Of a stretch of DNA of 64,000 nucleotides, positions 42,080-52,710 are shown in pieces. The stretch spans positions 59,951,662-60,015,661 of the forward strand of contig OZ038487.1 of assembly GCA_964036315.1 (NCBI GenBank), written 5' to 3'. The DNA is from Acanthosepion esculentum. Taxonomy: Eukaryota; Mollusca; Cephalopoda; Sepiida; Sepiidae. Position numbers and translations under genes: made by a program. Numbering within the stretch: position 1 is the stretch's first letter; each line of letters opens with the position of its first letter. The notes under the pieces are model-generated. The model saw only the letters and a program-made list of their open reading frames with translations, was not told the origin of the DNA and did not search any database.

Positions 42080-42590
42080 AGCCAAACATAGAAATGAATA
42101 CCATAATGAACCAGTAATAAGGAGTGCCAGAGAAAAGCAATAATAACAATGAAAATTGCAATATGATCTCTGGTAAAAAAAAATCAATTATAACAACAAA
42201 AATTGCAATATGAAACTGGTAAAAAAAATTAGGATGAAGAGATTAAGTTTATAAGTCCCAGAAATTCATACACACCTTAAGGACACATGGCACAGTGGAT
42301 AAAGTCATTGGTCAGATCGAGTGACAGGGCCCAAAGAGTTGTGAGTTCAATAACTGGTTAAGGCAGTGGAGAACTTGGAGAGGTGAATTAACAGGAGATA
42401 ACTGATAACTGACATCCATTAGACATGGTACGTAGAACTAGAACAGTCTACCCCGGCGAGCGAAACAAAGGGTTCACTTCGACATTCCAACCGCCTGAAG
42501 AAGGCCGGAGCGTACAACGGCCGAAACGTTATGATATATATGGCAACAAAGATGAGGACAATAGTCTAAATAATGTAAACAGTGTACATA
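42080..42590 (+). repeat. SINE H with upstream unit, most complete copy
   Basis: An upstream unit (42080-42270: catagaaatgaatacc, cagtaataaggagt, two ttgcaatatga blocks, ataagtcccagaaattc) matches, inverted, 60640-60800. The tRNA-like head follows, with A box tggcacagtgg at 42288-42298 and B-box-like gagttcaataac at 42345-42356. Then come gagaacttggag, agaacagtctaccccgg, the hammerhead-like core at 42495, and the tail caacaaagatgaggac ... taatgtaaac. Head, ribozyme-like core and tail are in one orientation and uninterrupted. Confidence 0.75.
42495..42530 (+). ncRNA. Hammerhead-like core in SINE H copy at 42.5 kb
   Basis: CUGAAGA (42495-42501), extra A, perfect stem II GGCC/GGCC (42503-42506, 42519-42522) with a 12-nt loop, GAAA (42523-42526), palindrome ACGU (42526-42529), U at the cleavage position (42530). 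The core is intact, but stem I is lost: flanks ccaaccgc and atgatata do not pair, whereas the copies at 12 and 22.5 kb keep UCAC/GUGA. Confidence 0.55.
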
Positions 42591-42639
42591 ATACCTCATC
42601 TCAGAAATATAGACAGAGTATGGACCATATCAGAACTAA

Positions 42640-42860
42640 TATCTACCGACTTAGCTATCTGCTGGGCAGTAAGATATCTGTTATCCAAAGCTATATCACA
42701 GCAATCTTAACGTTTTCAAGTCTAGACTCAGCCATTATCTTCCCCACTTATCCATATAAATTGCCTCTTAACGTAAATCCTCTACGTCGGGCCTTGTACT
42801 TTAAAAAAATATCCTCAAGTTTTCCTTTGGTGTCTTTCTTTGAAGATACTTTATGACACC
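42640..42860 (+). pseudogene. CR1/Jockey-related LINE ORF2 end and 3'UTR
   Basis: LTFSSLDSAIIFPTYPYKLP-region frames correspond, shifted, to NLNVFKSRLSHYLPHLS at the LINE terminus; aacgtaaatcctctacgtcg matches the 3'UTR start at 6472-6492. Weakly preserved. Confidence 0.5.
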
Positions 42861-42869
42861 ACGGGCCTC

Positions 42870-43790
42870 TCTTTTCTCCATTTTTAGATTTATTGCACTC
42901 CTCTCACTTTTGTATGGACCTCACCTGCACAGAAATTAAGACACAAATCTGAATTAGTTTTATGAGAAGTGATGATTGCCACAAGAAAAATGTTCAGCTA
43001 TGGCTCTTCTTTCTGGTTGAGGCTTTAAACTTTTTGAACGACACACGTAACATTCTTGGATTGTATATATATTTTCAGGTGCCAGTTATTTTAGATTTAA
43101 TTCCGTTCATTTGACTGTGCCAACAGAAGAAAGTTAAATTTTAAACCTTTTCAGAAAATGAAGAAGAGTTTAGAGACGCTTAGAAGAGATGTCAATTTTT
43201 GAATGTGGTAAAAGTATCGATTCCTTCACTGAGAATTTTCGTTCAAAGTCTTGCATCCCGCTCCTAAAATTGGTGGCTGTTTGAGAATAAGGTCCTAGCA
43301 CTTAACAACAGTTTAGTGCTCAAATTTGCTTCTTAAGTGCATGAGGAATATATCTTTTAGAAAATAAAAACCAAAAAACATACCCATTCCAAAGAAAAGA
43401 ATCTCATAAAATTTACTGACGAAAACATTTTCTTTCAGGGTGGGGGGTGCATCATGTCATTCAGGAAAAATCAATTCGCGAATGGCTTCCGAATCACTTA
43501 ATTTCTTCGTCTAAGAAGCTATTAAATAATTTTTGACGGTCAATCATTAGCCTGTCATGAACGCTACTGGAAATAGCCTGGCCATTTTGGATTAGTAAAA
43601 ATGCCAAAAAGATAAAACATAACTCGAAAGTAAGTTTAATTTGTATATCGACTGCAGTAGTTGGATAACCCATGAAAATAACTAGAAGATGCGAAGCGTA
43701 TTTTTTTTTAATACCTACTAATAAAATATAAGCGATTATCAAAGCAGGAATGGTACTTGGCGTGTCGAGCTTAAATTCCAGCTGTTGCGT
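42870..43790. other. No feature recognised
   Basis: A 113-codon minus-strand frame (43494-43835) is hydrophobic in the middle but overlaps the LINE 3'UTR at one end and shows no recognisable domain. No repeat matches found for 42870-43490. Confidence 0.4.
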
Positions 43791-43792
43791 CC

Positions 43793-43985
43793 GCAGAAAT
43801 AACTGCATAAACTGCGCCAGTCTCACGCCGTACATAAAAAAAAACCCGAACCCGGTGATCAGACTTTACAAAACAGACCAGACCATGTACACAATCTAAT
43901 GTCACGAGATTTATGCATGCGCTAGCACTTGATATCACCAGGTTAAGATTGTAGTGACGCGGAAAATATGCTTGCAAGAGAAAAA
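43793..43985 (-). pseudogene. LINE ORF2 end and 3'UTR, minus copy
   Basis: Minus strand starts with FPRHYNLNLVISSASACINL (LINE terminus, as DHYNLN at 6402) and continues into a 3'UTR with catgcataaatctcgtga, catggtctggtctgtttt and gcgtgagactggcgc. The UTR is repeated in inverted orientation at 44655-44830. Confidence 0.65.
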
Positions 43986-44189
43986 TTCGAATTATAGCAT
44001 TCCATGCGCAGGAATATTTTCTACAAAATGATTAGAGATATTTAGCAAATTGAGGGCCGGGAAGGAGTATTTGTTGTACCAGTTAGCACTAGACGGAAAA
44101 TTATGGAAAAATATTACTTATATGTGGAAATTTATTTTATTTGATACTAGTTACATACATCGCCATTCGGACCCACAGCTATCACCAGT

Positions 44190-44345
44190 CACGATGAAAG
44201 AATGTTCCCTCTGTGGAGGATATTTTCCCGATCTTTACAATCTTAACCAGGTCATATCTAGGACTAACAATTATATTTCCCACATATCCGCATAAACTGT
44301 GCCTCCTATTCTGTATGTTTCTACCTCGAATGGTTTCCAGGTTTT
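44190..44345 (+). pseudogene. LINE ORF2 end, plus copy
   Basis: CSLCGGYFPDLYNLNQVISR, TNNYISHIS, stop, then ctacctcgaatggtttcc as in the 3'UTR at 6482. Followed at 44364 by (TA)n. Confidence 0.65.
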
Positions 44346-44363
44346 TACAGAAGGAAACTCATA

Positions 44364-44415
<52 letters not shown>
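44364..44415. repeat. (TA)n microsatellite
   Basis: Pure (TA)n run directly 3' of a LINE 3'UTR, as at 6616. Confidence 0.97.
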
Positions 44416-44417
<2 letters not shown>

Positions 44418-44481
44418 AAGCGCGTATATTTTTAAAAAGTTATAGAAATTTAGCAATAATCAAATTATCTTATCTTTATTC

Positions 44482-44640
44482 GACATAACCTTTCTTCATA
44501 TACGTAACCGATCTCCGTTGTTTGCTTACATTTATTTTGCACGCAATTTTTATTTTCTTTTAAAATCACCATTCTTTATGATTCCTTTATATGAAATCAA
44601 TCTTAAATGACATTAGAGAATCCAAACTATGTAATGCGCC
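44482..44640 (+). repeat. Dispersed repeat family D, copy 2
   Basis: cgtaaccgatctccgttg, cttacatttattttgcacg, cttttaaaatcacc and agaatccaaactatgtaat parallel 12420-12560. Confidence 0.65.
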
Positions 44641-44654
44641 GCTGCGTTTATTCG

Positions 44655-44830
44655 ACGCGCATGCATAAATCTCGTGATCGTAAAACCGACGGACGGACGG
44701 GCACACGTACACTGGGCTTTACTATTATAGAAGAAATAAGATTGTTTACATGGCCTGGTCTGTTTTATAAAGTCTGAGCACCTTGTTCGTGGTTTTATCA
44801 TGTACAGCGTGAGACTGGCGCTGTTTCTAC
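44655..44830 (+). repeat. LINE 3'UTR copy, with 45-bp extra segment
   Basis: gcatgcataaatctcgtga, catggcctggtctgtttt and gcgtgagactggcgct match the inverted copy at 43793-43925. This copy has an additional cgacggacggacgggcac-containing segment that the other lacks. Confidence 0.65.
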
Positions 44831-45025
44831 AGGTTTTGTCTGATACTGAACCTGATGAGTTTCCAGCATAGTAACGGTCGTAATTTATCAATATTCCACA
44901 AATATGACACTGCCACTGGACACTATGTCACATTCATCACATATAAATTGATAGATTGCTGAATCAATGATTTTCACTTTTCCAGTTGAAATTTTCCAAT
45001 TTGAACATCTCATTGCGTGTTCTTT

Positions 45026-45029
<4 letters not shown>

Positions 45030-45089
<60 letters not shown>

Positions 45090-45105
45090 TGTATATATAT
45101 ATAAT
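45030..45105. repeat. (TA)n microsatellite
   Basis: (TA)n with one (AC) and (GT) interruption, ending just before the Helitron-like 5' end. Confidence 0.97.
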
Positions 45106-45110
45106 ATCGA

Positions 45111-45125
45111 TCTATAAAAGACAGG

Positions 45126-45186
<61 letters not shown>

Positions 45187-45905
45187 TGTAACGAATGCAC
45201 GGCCAAAATCTCGACGGATTTGCACCAAAATGTACATGCACATGCTCCAAGTTAGCGAGAAGGCCAAGACCGACTTTGCATTTCCCAACTCCCATCGATA
45301 GTGGAAATCGATTTTTTCATGCTTCTACGGCAGTTTTCATGTAGTTCATTTTCTACTGTCCAGAGTGAGAGCCTATAGCTAGAATAGGCAGGAATATTCT
45401 ATTGGCCAGCGTGAGAGCCAACAGCTGACTGACACGAATGTTAACTAGCATGCTAGCATGCAAAAAATCGATAGCTGAATTCGTCACAAGTGGGAAATAT
45501 TTAAATCTGCATGGCACTTTACTACAATTGGCTCATTCGCTTGCTTAAACTCAACGTTGATTCTGATTCCACAGAACTGGGTTGGGTGTGAAAAAGTATT
45601 TGTTGCTAACATTCTTTTTTCATTCGGTTTTTCCAGTTACGAGTTGTTTTTTAAAGCTGATCTTTTTGTGTTCATTTTGTTTAGTTCTTTTTTCGTAACA
45701 GATTTAATGCTTAGCATAGAGCTTAGAAAGAATTCGCAGTGTAAGATAGGCAAGAAGTAAGGCATGTAGCAACATCAGCACGGCAAAGGACACTCCTTTA
45801 AAGGCAAGGAAGGGCAAAAAATATTTTAAGTCAAGTGATAGCGATTGCTGTATGAGTCGTACGTTTTTTTAATCAAGCACGGGCAACGCCTGGCCACGCC
45901 GCTAG
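45111..45905 (+). mobile_element. Helitron-like non-autonomous element (candidate)
   Basis: The 5' end TCTATAAAAGACAGGATG (45111) starts with TC and is preceded by A. The 3' end cacgccgCTAG (45905) is CTRR and is followed by T. This is the A^T insertion layout of Helitrons. Just before CTAG lie short GC-rich stems (ggcaacgcc, ggccacgcc). The 5' region has the (TG)n run (45127-45182) followed by aacgaatgcacggcc and cgacggatttgcacc, a pattern I associate with Helitron-like 5' ends in invertebrates. No Rep/helicase coding sequence is present, and terminal inverted repeats and target duplication are absent, as expected. Confidence 0.45.
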
Positions 45906-45924
45906 TGATAAATATAATACGCTA

Positions 45925-47135
45925 AACATACGATTGTCATTCAAAAGTTCTAGGTTTCACGCAGAAAGAGCCATAGTCAAACATATTTGTTGCGGCAACG
46001 CACTAGCACTTTTTATAAAACTATAAGTATTAATTCAGATTTATATCTTAATTTCTGTACAGCTAAGGCTGATACAGAGTTGAGAGGTGTGCGGCACACG
46101 AAACAATGGACAAAACAGAGGCTTGAACACTCATAAAATATCTTCAAAAGGAAAGTATGACACCCAAGGAAATCTTTGAGGACACAGTGCGGACACTTGC
46201 TAATTCCCATCCTATACAACATTGAAGAATTGGGCTACAGAATTAAAGCGAGGCAGGCACAGCACAGAAGATGGCGCTCGGTCAGGTGGTTCCAAAACCT
46301 CAATCACCGATGAATAATTTAATGCTATTCACCGTATCGTTTTTCTGTCCAGCAGATGATAAAATCCAGAGACATTAGTTCTGGTTCGGTCCATACTGTT
46401 TTACCTAAGATGAATAAGTTGTCGCAAGATCAGTCCCAAAATTCTGACATCAGAAGCTGAAAAGTGTTGACATTACCAGGACGCTTCTCACTCGCTTCCA
46501 GATTGACCTTGATAATTTTCACGGTAGATTAGTAACTCAAGATGAAAGCTTGGTTCACCACTTCGTACCTGAATCAAAGATTGAAAGGAAACAGCGGAAA
46601 CACTGTGGTTATCAACCTACAAAGAAGTTCAAGCAGCCAGCCTCTGTTGGCAAGGTATTGGCTTCTGATTTGGAGGTTTCTAAAGGCTTAATTATGATAG
46701 ACTACCTGGGAAAGGGGAAAAAACTATTAATGGGCCGTCCCATGCATCAGAATTAAGACGAAGCAATCAAGTCGAAACACAGATGGAAGCTGAGGGTAGG
46801 TGTGCCCGTACTCCAGGATAACGCGCGCGTTCACACTGCTCAGGTTGCAGTAGCTGAAATGGCCAACTGTGACTTAGAAGTGTTTCCTTAACTCAAATCC
46901 CATCTGAATAATTTCCATTTTGGAAACAATGATGAGATTATAGGGGGTGTGGAGGAGGTGTTTTTGTATTACCAGGACGCGACGTTCTTCCGTAATGGAA
47001 TGGCAATGCGTGAGCATCGTTTGGCCAAATGTATTAATGTCAAGAGGGACTATATTGAAAAATAGTGACAAATTGTCTTGTTTCTCCAACTCGTTCTGGG
47101 AGAGGCTTAGAAAATTTTGAACGACCCTTGGAGAT
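45925..47135 (+). pseudogene. mariner transposon, nearly full length, broken
   Basis: The left end attgtcattcaaaagttctag (about 45935) is the imperfect inverted complement of the right end aaattttgaacgacccttgg (47113-47132). Coding parts in order: KYLQKESMTPKEIFEDTVRT-like HTH region (46140), LTRFQIDLDNFHGRLVTQDE (46480, first Asp), HHFVPESKIERKQRKHCGYQ, KKFKQPASVGKVLASDLEVS, IMIDYLGKGKKLLMG, then VLQDNARVHTAQVAVAE (46815, second Asp) and [16 protein letters not shown] end. The third Asp block has decayed. Multiple frameshifts and stops; length about 1.2 kb is normal for the family. Confidence 0.85.
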
Positions 47136-47201
47136 ACCGGCAGAGATAGATAAACAGATAGATAAGGTTTCCATACATATGTGTATAGGCATTTCGTATG
47201 C

Positions 47202-47212
47202 ATACATACATG

Positions 47213-47307
<95 letters not shown>

Positions 47308-47324
47308 ATATAGGTATATTCGTT

Positions 47325-47364
<40 letters not shown>

Positions 47365-47440
47365 ATATATAGGTATGTTCGTTTGAATATATATGTATAT
47401 ATATATATATATTATAAGCATATATATATATATTCAAGCC

Positions 47441-47472
<32 letters not shown>

Positions 47473-47520
47473 TATAGATATATTGGTATGTTCTTTTGAA
47501 TATATATATATATTATAGGC

Positions 47521-47586
<66 letters not shown>

Positions 47587-47600
47587 CACTTTTTATTCTG
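47202..47600. repeat. Complex (CATA)(CA)n(TA)n microsatellite block
   Basis: (CATA)n, (CA)n and (TA)n, followed by three repeats of a higher-order unit with ttatagatatattggtatgt / ttcgtttgaatatat and (TA)n between them (47310-47510), and a last (TA)n to 47581. Confidence 0.95.
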
Positions 47601-47604
47601 ATAG

Positions 47605-48345
47605 TTCGTTATAATTGGAAATACAAAGCGACCTGTACGTATGTACGGAATTCATATGCTGATATATTGAACATTAAATTAAATTGAGATGAGAATAAAT
47701 ATTCTTTTTTTCCCTTTTTAATATGAACCTCATCATTCGGATGCATACAGATAACCACAAGTCCACATTTCCCTCCATGTGTTACCAAAGACTCTTCAAA
47801 TAACGTAAATCCAGAGACGTGGTTGTTTAACTGACACAAACCCTTGCCCGTAAACTCATTTCTAGTGCATTTATTTCATGTCATTCATTTTTTTTCTTTT
47901 AGACATATTTCATTGATAATCATTCTTTAAATCTTTCCAATTAAATTGATATATTTTTTTAATTCGTTCTTTGTTGTTCGTTAATGATTCTGTTATCAAC
48001 GTTTTATTTTATTTTACTTATTTCTTGCATTTTATTCATTTCTTCACCCCGGATAGCATGACGCGAAATTTCATATTCCCAGATGAAACTATACAACAAA
48101 GATGGCAGTTGAGATAGGTTTCAACTTAGGGGAATAAGCGGACAAGATAAGCTTATCTATAAGGATACTAGGCTCCATCAACGTGAAAATTCCAGTTATG
48201 CCACAATTATACGCAATTAATCATGTGTCCATAAATAAGTGAACGCATACAAAAACAAAACTCTATCAAATAAGATAAAACACAAACCTTTACAAAACAG
48301 AAAAATGATCTGGAACTGAAAAGAAAGCAGTAATGCCGCCTACCC
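47605..48345. other. No feature recognised
   Basis: AT-rich; one 76-codon minus-strand frame (47609-47839) without motif. Confidence 0.5.
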
Positions 48346-48349
48346 TGAA

Positions 48350-48620
48350 CCCATAGTAAAAATTCAGCATGTGGAACTAGTAAATACCGAAAACTTGAAA
48401 TACCTCGGTGTATGGATCACAACAACAACATATTTAGTATCTGAGATGAGGGAATAAACCTAGAATAGGCTGGGCTAGAGGTAGTTTCCCACAACCCCGC
48501 AAATTGCTACTTAACCAAAAAATTAACCTGAAAACTCGAGTTCATCTTCTTAAATAGCCTCGTTATATAGAAACTTTCATATAGATTACATGCATAGCGC
48601 CAGTCTTGTTCGGCAATATC
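48350..48620 (+). pseudogene. RTE-type LINE fragment
   Basis: VKIQHVELVNTENLKYLGVW then ITTTTYLVSEMRE and, after stops, INLKTRVHLLK. This matches the F.YLG.....D..I..RI...NL.TK.R.L segment after the RT domain in RTE-type LINEs. Confidence 0.6.
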
Positions 48621-48884
48621 TAAACTGTCACATGTATAAAACAGCTTTCTCAGATGAATGGTTACAATATATTTAAGCGAGTGAATCTTTTGTATCTTGG
48701 TGAAGACCATCTTTCTTCGAACATTGTGGACTGGCGCTACATTATCAAAGAAAAACATATCTCTGATATCATCTGAGGACTTTTAACAGAAGTTACAGCT
48801 TAAATAGTTACAACATGTAACTCAAAAGAGAAAATAATGACATAACCAAGATGTTGAAGATGCAGACTATTTCAAATAAAAATT

Positions 48885-49075
48885 TTGAAAGGAAATCTCC
48901 ATTAATACTGGAAAGACCATGACAGCAACTGGACGTGAGAAAAACTATTTTCCTAAAATCTATTTTTAAGATAATGATTTTATAAATTTCAACCGGAAGT
49001 AGCCGGTCGATCAAAGAATGTCGAATTTTTCCTCTCAAGGAAACGGCTAAAATTACCATTAGAATTACGAATATA
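48885..49075 (+). repeat. Dispersed repeat family E, copy 1
   Basis: aggaaatctccattaatact, gattttataaatttcaaccg, gaatgtcgaatttttcc, aaggaaacggctaaaatta parallel 57075-57300. Confidence 0.7.
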
Positions 49076-49274
49076 TAACTTGAAGATTTTCAACCGTTAC
49101 CATTACTACCGAGATGAGCAATTTATGTGTTTGAATAATGTTTTCAGAGTCCTTCTGTAGAACCACATCCAGTTTTCTCTTCATCCCTGGGATCAATATA
49201 TAAACATTTATTTATTTATGACACAAATATTCAGGTAACTGAAACGGTTATTTGTTTACTTATTTTAGTGTACG

Positions 49275-49930
49275 ATTATTTTTATTTATATCTGATTATT
49301 TTTTAAGTATATGTTTTAAAGTACATTTTTTGTTACTTTTTAAGATTAGAACTTTTGATTACTCTTTAATAATAATCCATTTCTTGAGCTAGTAATCGAT
49401 CTTTGCAAATATGACATTTATTTTAATATGACATTAATATGACATTTTTATTTATATCTGATTATTTTTTAAGTATATGTTTTAAAGTACATTTTTTGTT
49501 AGTTTTTAAGATTAGAACTTGTGATTACTCTTTAATAATAATCCATTTCTTGAGCTAGTAATCGATCTTTGCAAATATGACATTTATTTTAATATGACAT
49601 TTATATGACATTTATATGACATTTTTATTTATATCTGATTATTTTTAAGTATATGTTTTTAAAGTACATTTTTTGTTACTTTTTAAGATTAGAACTTGTG
49701 ATTACTCTTTAATAATAATCCATTTCTTGAGCTAGTAACCGATCTTTTTACAAATATGACATTTATTTTAATCACATTTATATAGATATTTGATTATTCT
49801 TTTGAGTATATATTATTTAAAGTATATATTTTGTTACTTTTATAAGATTAGAATTTACGATAACTATTTAATAATAATCCATTGTTTGCGTTTAATAATC
49901 GATCTTTGTTACTTTTAATTAGCTGATATT
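49275..49930 (+). repeat. Satellite, four units of about 150-177 bp
   Basis: Units start tttatttatatctgattatt (49281, 49447, 49624; diverged at about 49775) and contain aagtacattttttgttac, taataataatcca and gatctttgcaaatatgaca. Unit length varies by the number of atatgacatttat sub-repeats. Confidence 0.9.
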
Positions 49931-50039
49931 ATCCTAAAATTTACGAAGCATTTTTAAGCATACGAAAAACTCTTCATTTTAACTTTTGGAGACTAGATAA
50001 TAAAATGAAAGAAAAATCACCATTTTCCCCTCATTCATA

Positions 50040-50395
50040 GTTTTACTATCTTTCGATCGTTTCACCCCGAGCAACGCGATAATGTCACTATGGCGCTGGG
50101 GCTTAGCGGAGTAAAATGCAATGAGAAAATATTAATGAGGACGGGCGGGAAATGATTCACCGCTCGCAACGCACTATAAATGAAATTTGAAATTTGACGT
50201 GCCTGGAAAGAAAGGATTGGAAGGCGCCTGCCCAGATATGGCAGTAATACTCCAATTTTGGTCTCATCTGACAGATTTTGGCATATGGAGTCAAGTACTT
50301 TCTGGAACGCTATAAGTAGCCAACCGTCTTCCCCAGTGGTTTCAGAGATGGATCGTATGCATATCAATAGCATTTTATGCCTGAAATGAACTTGA
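50040..50395 (-). pseudogene. CR1/Jockey LINE C-terminal relic
   Basis: On the minus strand a frame near 50260-50150 contains YCCHIWAGAFQSFLSRHVKF and the element ends gcgttgctcggggtgaaacg, close to the tgcttggggtga terminus of the other copies. Heavily decayed. Confidence 0.5.
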
Positions 50396-50447
50396 GCCCC
50401 AACAGATATTCAAAGTAAGGAGCCACATCCATTGTGTTAAATTACTT

Positions 50448-50800
50448 ACTGCCATATCACATTGAAACACTACACTTGTTCCTGTACGACCATCTAAGTT
50501 AAGCAACGTCAATCCTGGTCAGTACCTAAATGGCTGACCACTTTGGAATACCAGGTCCTGTAAGTTTGGATTTCTGAGTGGTGTAATGGGTAATGGCACG
50601 AAATTTTTAATCGGAGAGCCCAGTTCCAATTCACGTTGGTTTCGCTATATTCACTTAAGCGCCGTGGGAAAGGTATAAACCGACATTTGGGTTGATTAAT
50701 ATGATTTATATAACTAAATCATTATTATCTAAAAACAAATTCTTACAGTTTAAAAATATTTTCGGGCTTTAAATAACCTGTAAAGGGTTGACAAACCATA
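50448..50800 (+). repeat. 5S rRNA + tRNA dimeric SINE, copy 3
   Basis: 5S block 50448-50565 (ttactgccatatcacattga, taagttaagcaacgtc, cctggtcagtacctaaatgg) including the positions of the 5S A and C boxes. The tRNA block at 50566-50690 has gagtggtgtaatgggtaatg (A-box-like) and cccagttccaattcacg (B-box-like). The tail has aactaaatcattattatcta and ttttcgggctttaaataacc. Same order as at 4795-5157. Confidence 0.85.
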
Positions 50801-51079
50801 GAAAACAAATCAGTTTGTAAAAAGATTCTAGATGGAGACAGGATTCGAAATATGTTCTCTCAAGAATTTCTAATAATCAATCCTAATATACAATCTTATA
50901 CACTACTATACTAAACACTCTTAGTACAACAGGGATTTTAAAAAGTGTTATGCAATCATGACCCTCTACAGATTCCTTTACTTTAATATTTGTGAAATTT
51001 AATGCATTTTATGAAAGATAGTGGAGTATTGTCCTTTTGTTTTTTCCACGGTTTGAATGTGTTTACGATGGAAAATTTG

Positions 51080-51245
51080 ATAGTTAAATCTGTCCTGTTA
51101 TTTAACCCATATCTGGAGGAAGAAAGGTAAGGATTCCTTCCTTTCACAATAGCATAAGTGCTAAAGTGAATGCAACAGACTAGCCCGGAATTCGAGATCT
51201 TATCTCCGATTTTATTTTCAGCATCGAAATCAGTTACATCATCCT
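51080..51245 (-). repeat. tRNA-derived SINE (family T), copy 6
   Basis: Minus strand: gatgtaactgatttcgatgc-type head, gagataagatctcgaattcc in place of the B box, tgaaaggaaggaatcc and tgggttaaataacaggacag. The tail beyond is missing. Confidence 0.65.
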
Positions 51246-51264
51246 CACATCTCAGATTAGCAAT

Positions 51265-51268
<4 letters not shown>

Positions 51269-51315
<47 letters not shown>
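51269..51315. repeat. (CT)n microsatellite
   Basis: Pure (CT)n run, on the 3' side of the minus-strand PLE fragment. Confidence 0.97.
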
Positions 51316-51317
<2 letters not shown>

Positions 51318-51342
51318 GTATGTATGTTTTATAAAATGTTTT

Positions 51343-51455
51343 CATTTTTCAAAACACGGTCAAGATATTGTGTCCATGTTCATAGATAATATTATTGTTT
51401 TTTTTGTTTTTATTAATAAGGCCTCCATTATTTTTAGCCTTTTTTGCATGAAGAT
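51343..51455 (-). pseudogene. Penelope-like element, endonuclease C terminus, second copy
   Basis: Minus strand: KKAKNNGGLINKNKK, then IIYEHGHNILTVF and stop. This parallels KIMEALLIKTNK...EHSHNILTVF in the copy at 30-386, with one frameshift that removes the catalytic Glu block. Only the last about 35 residues remain. Confidence 0.7.
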
Positions 51456-51464
51456 TTATATATA

Positions 51465-51497
51465 TATATGTACACACACACACACACACACACACAT

Positions 51498-51594
<97 letters not shown>

Positions 51595-51595
51595 A
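51465..51595. repeat. (CA)n(TA)n(TG)n palindromic microsatellite
   Basis: (CA)n, (TA)n and (TG)n in succession, so the array is a near-perfect palindrome of about 120 bp. Confidence 0.97.
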
Positions 51596-51599
51596 GTAC

Positions 51600-52438
51600 T
51601 ATTGTATTTAGTTTGATTTCAATATTAGTGTTCCCAATTTGTTATTTCCTGTCGTATTGAGCTAATCTAAGTAGATGACATTACGTCGGTGAATATATTA
51701 CAGAGTGAAATCTATTGGGTATTTGCGAGAACGAGAATCGTATCTACGAAAATCGGTTGGAATTATCCAGAATGCAGCAGCTGGCCGACCAGAATATCTG
51801 AGTGAGCCTATGAACTTTTCAGCCAGCCCTCGTACTGTACCGTAAATGTTATTCAAAATAATTAAGAAAATTAATCATGATGTTTCGTGGTTTCACAGAC
51901 GTATCTGATGCCCATGTTGGCACCTAAAAACCTCATGCACACAAAAGGTAAATGTAATTTAGTACAAACAAAAGTCATGGTGAAGACAAGATAATTAAAA
52001 CAGATGGCGGAAAAGAAAAGACATGAAACAGGAGGATAAACGTGTACTTGAAATAACGAGAAACCATTGTTCTGTGTTGGAAACGTTGCATGAATTTCAC
52101 TGAAATAGAAGCTTTTGCCAAAGTAGTCTTTAATTTTTATTTTCATTTCGTGATTTATATATATTTACTACTCGTTTTTACGTGCACATATTGGTCCACA
52201 CAAACAAATATATCCATACGCATCAATAAGCGTGTAGCTTATCTCGTATTTTTAAACCGATACTATTACAATATTTTTGTCACATCTTGGTACGGTGGTC
52301 TGTAATAACAACGACAATGCTGTCTAGTCTGGTAACTTCTCTCTGGAGAAGCGATGCTCCTCCTTTTTATTCACACATACACAATATGCCCGACACGGTA
52401 ATTCCTTGTCTGAACAATAGCTAAAATGTAGTTACCGG
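51600..52438. other. No feature recognised
   Basis: Unique AT-rich sequence; frames of 91 (51871-52146, minus) and 71 codons (52090-52305, plus) have no recognisable motif. Confidence 0.5.
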
Positions 52439-52439
<1 letters not shown>

Positions 52440-52513
<74 letters not shown>

Positions 52514-52522
52514 TATATATAA
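52440..52522. repeat. (TA)n microsatellite
   Basis: (TA)n run of about 33 units and a short second one. It lies about 190 bp upstream of the gag start, where a 5' LTR would be expected. Confidence 0.97.
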
Positions 52523-52710
52523 ACTAATAGATCTGTGGAAGTTGATTTTTTTTGGCTGCCGAATAGTCATTTTCTTTGCCCTTGAAGCCGATAACAATTT
52601 CAGGCCAATATTCATAATTTTTCGTACTAAGGTTCCAGAACAACAGGTAACAAAGACATGAAGTCTATACTAAAGGGAAAATACTTACACATAATTACGG
52701 TATAAACATG

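Noticed and set aside
42425..42856. 143-codon plus-strand ORF
   Set aside because: It crosses the SINE H body, the hammerhead-like core and a LINE terminus, so it is a chance fusion of repeats.
43494..43835. 113-codon hydrophobic minus-strand ORF as a membrane protein gene
   Set aside because: One end is inside a repeated LINE 3'UTR and no homologous motif is seen; AT-rich DNA yields such frames.
48507..48758. 83-codon minus-strand ORF near a LINE fragment
   Set aside because: It lies partly antisense to the RTE fragment and has no motif.
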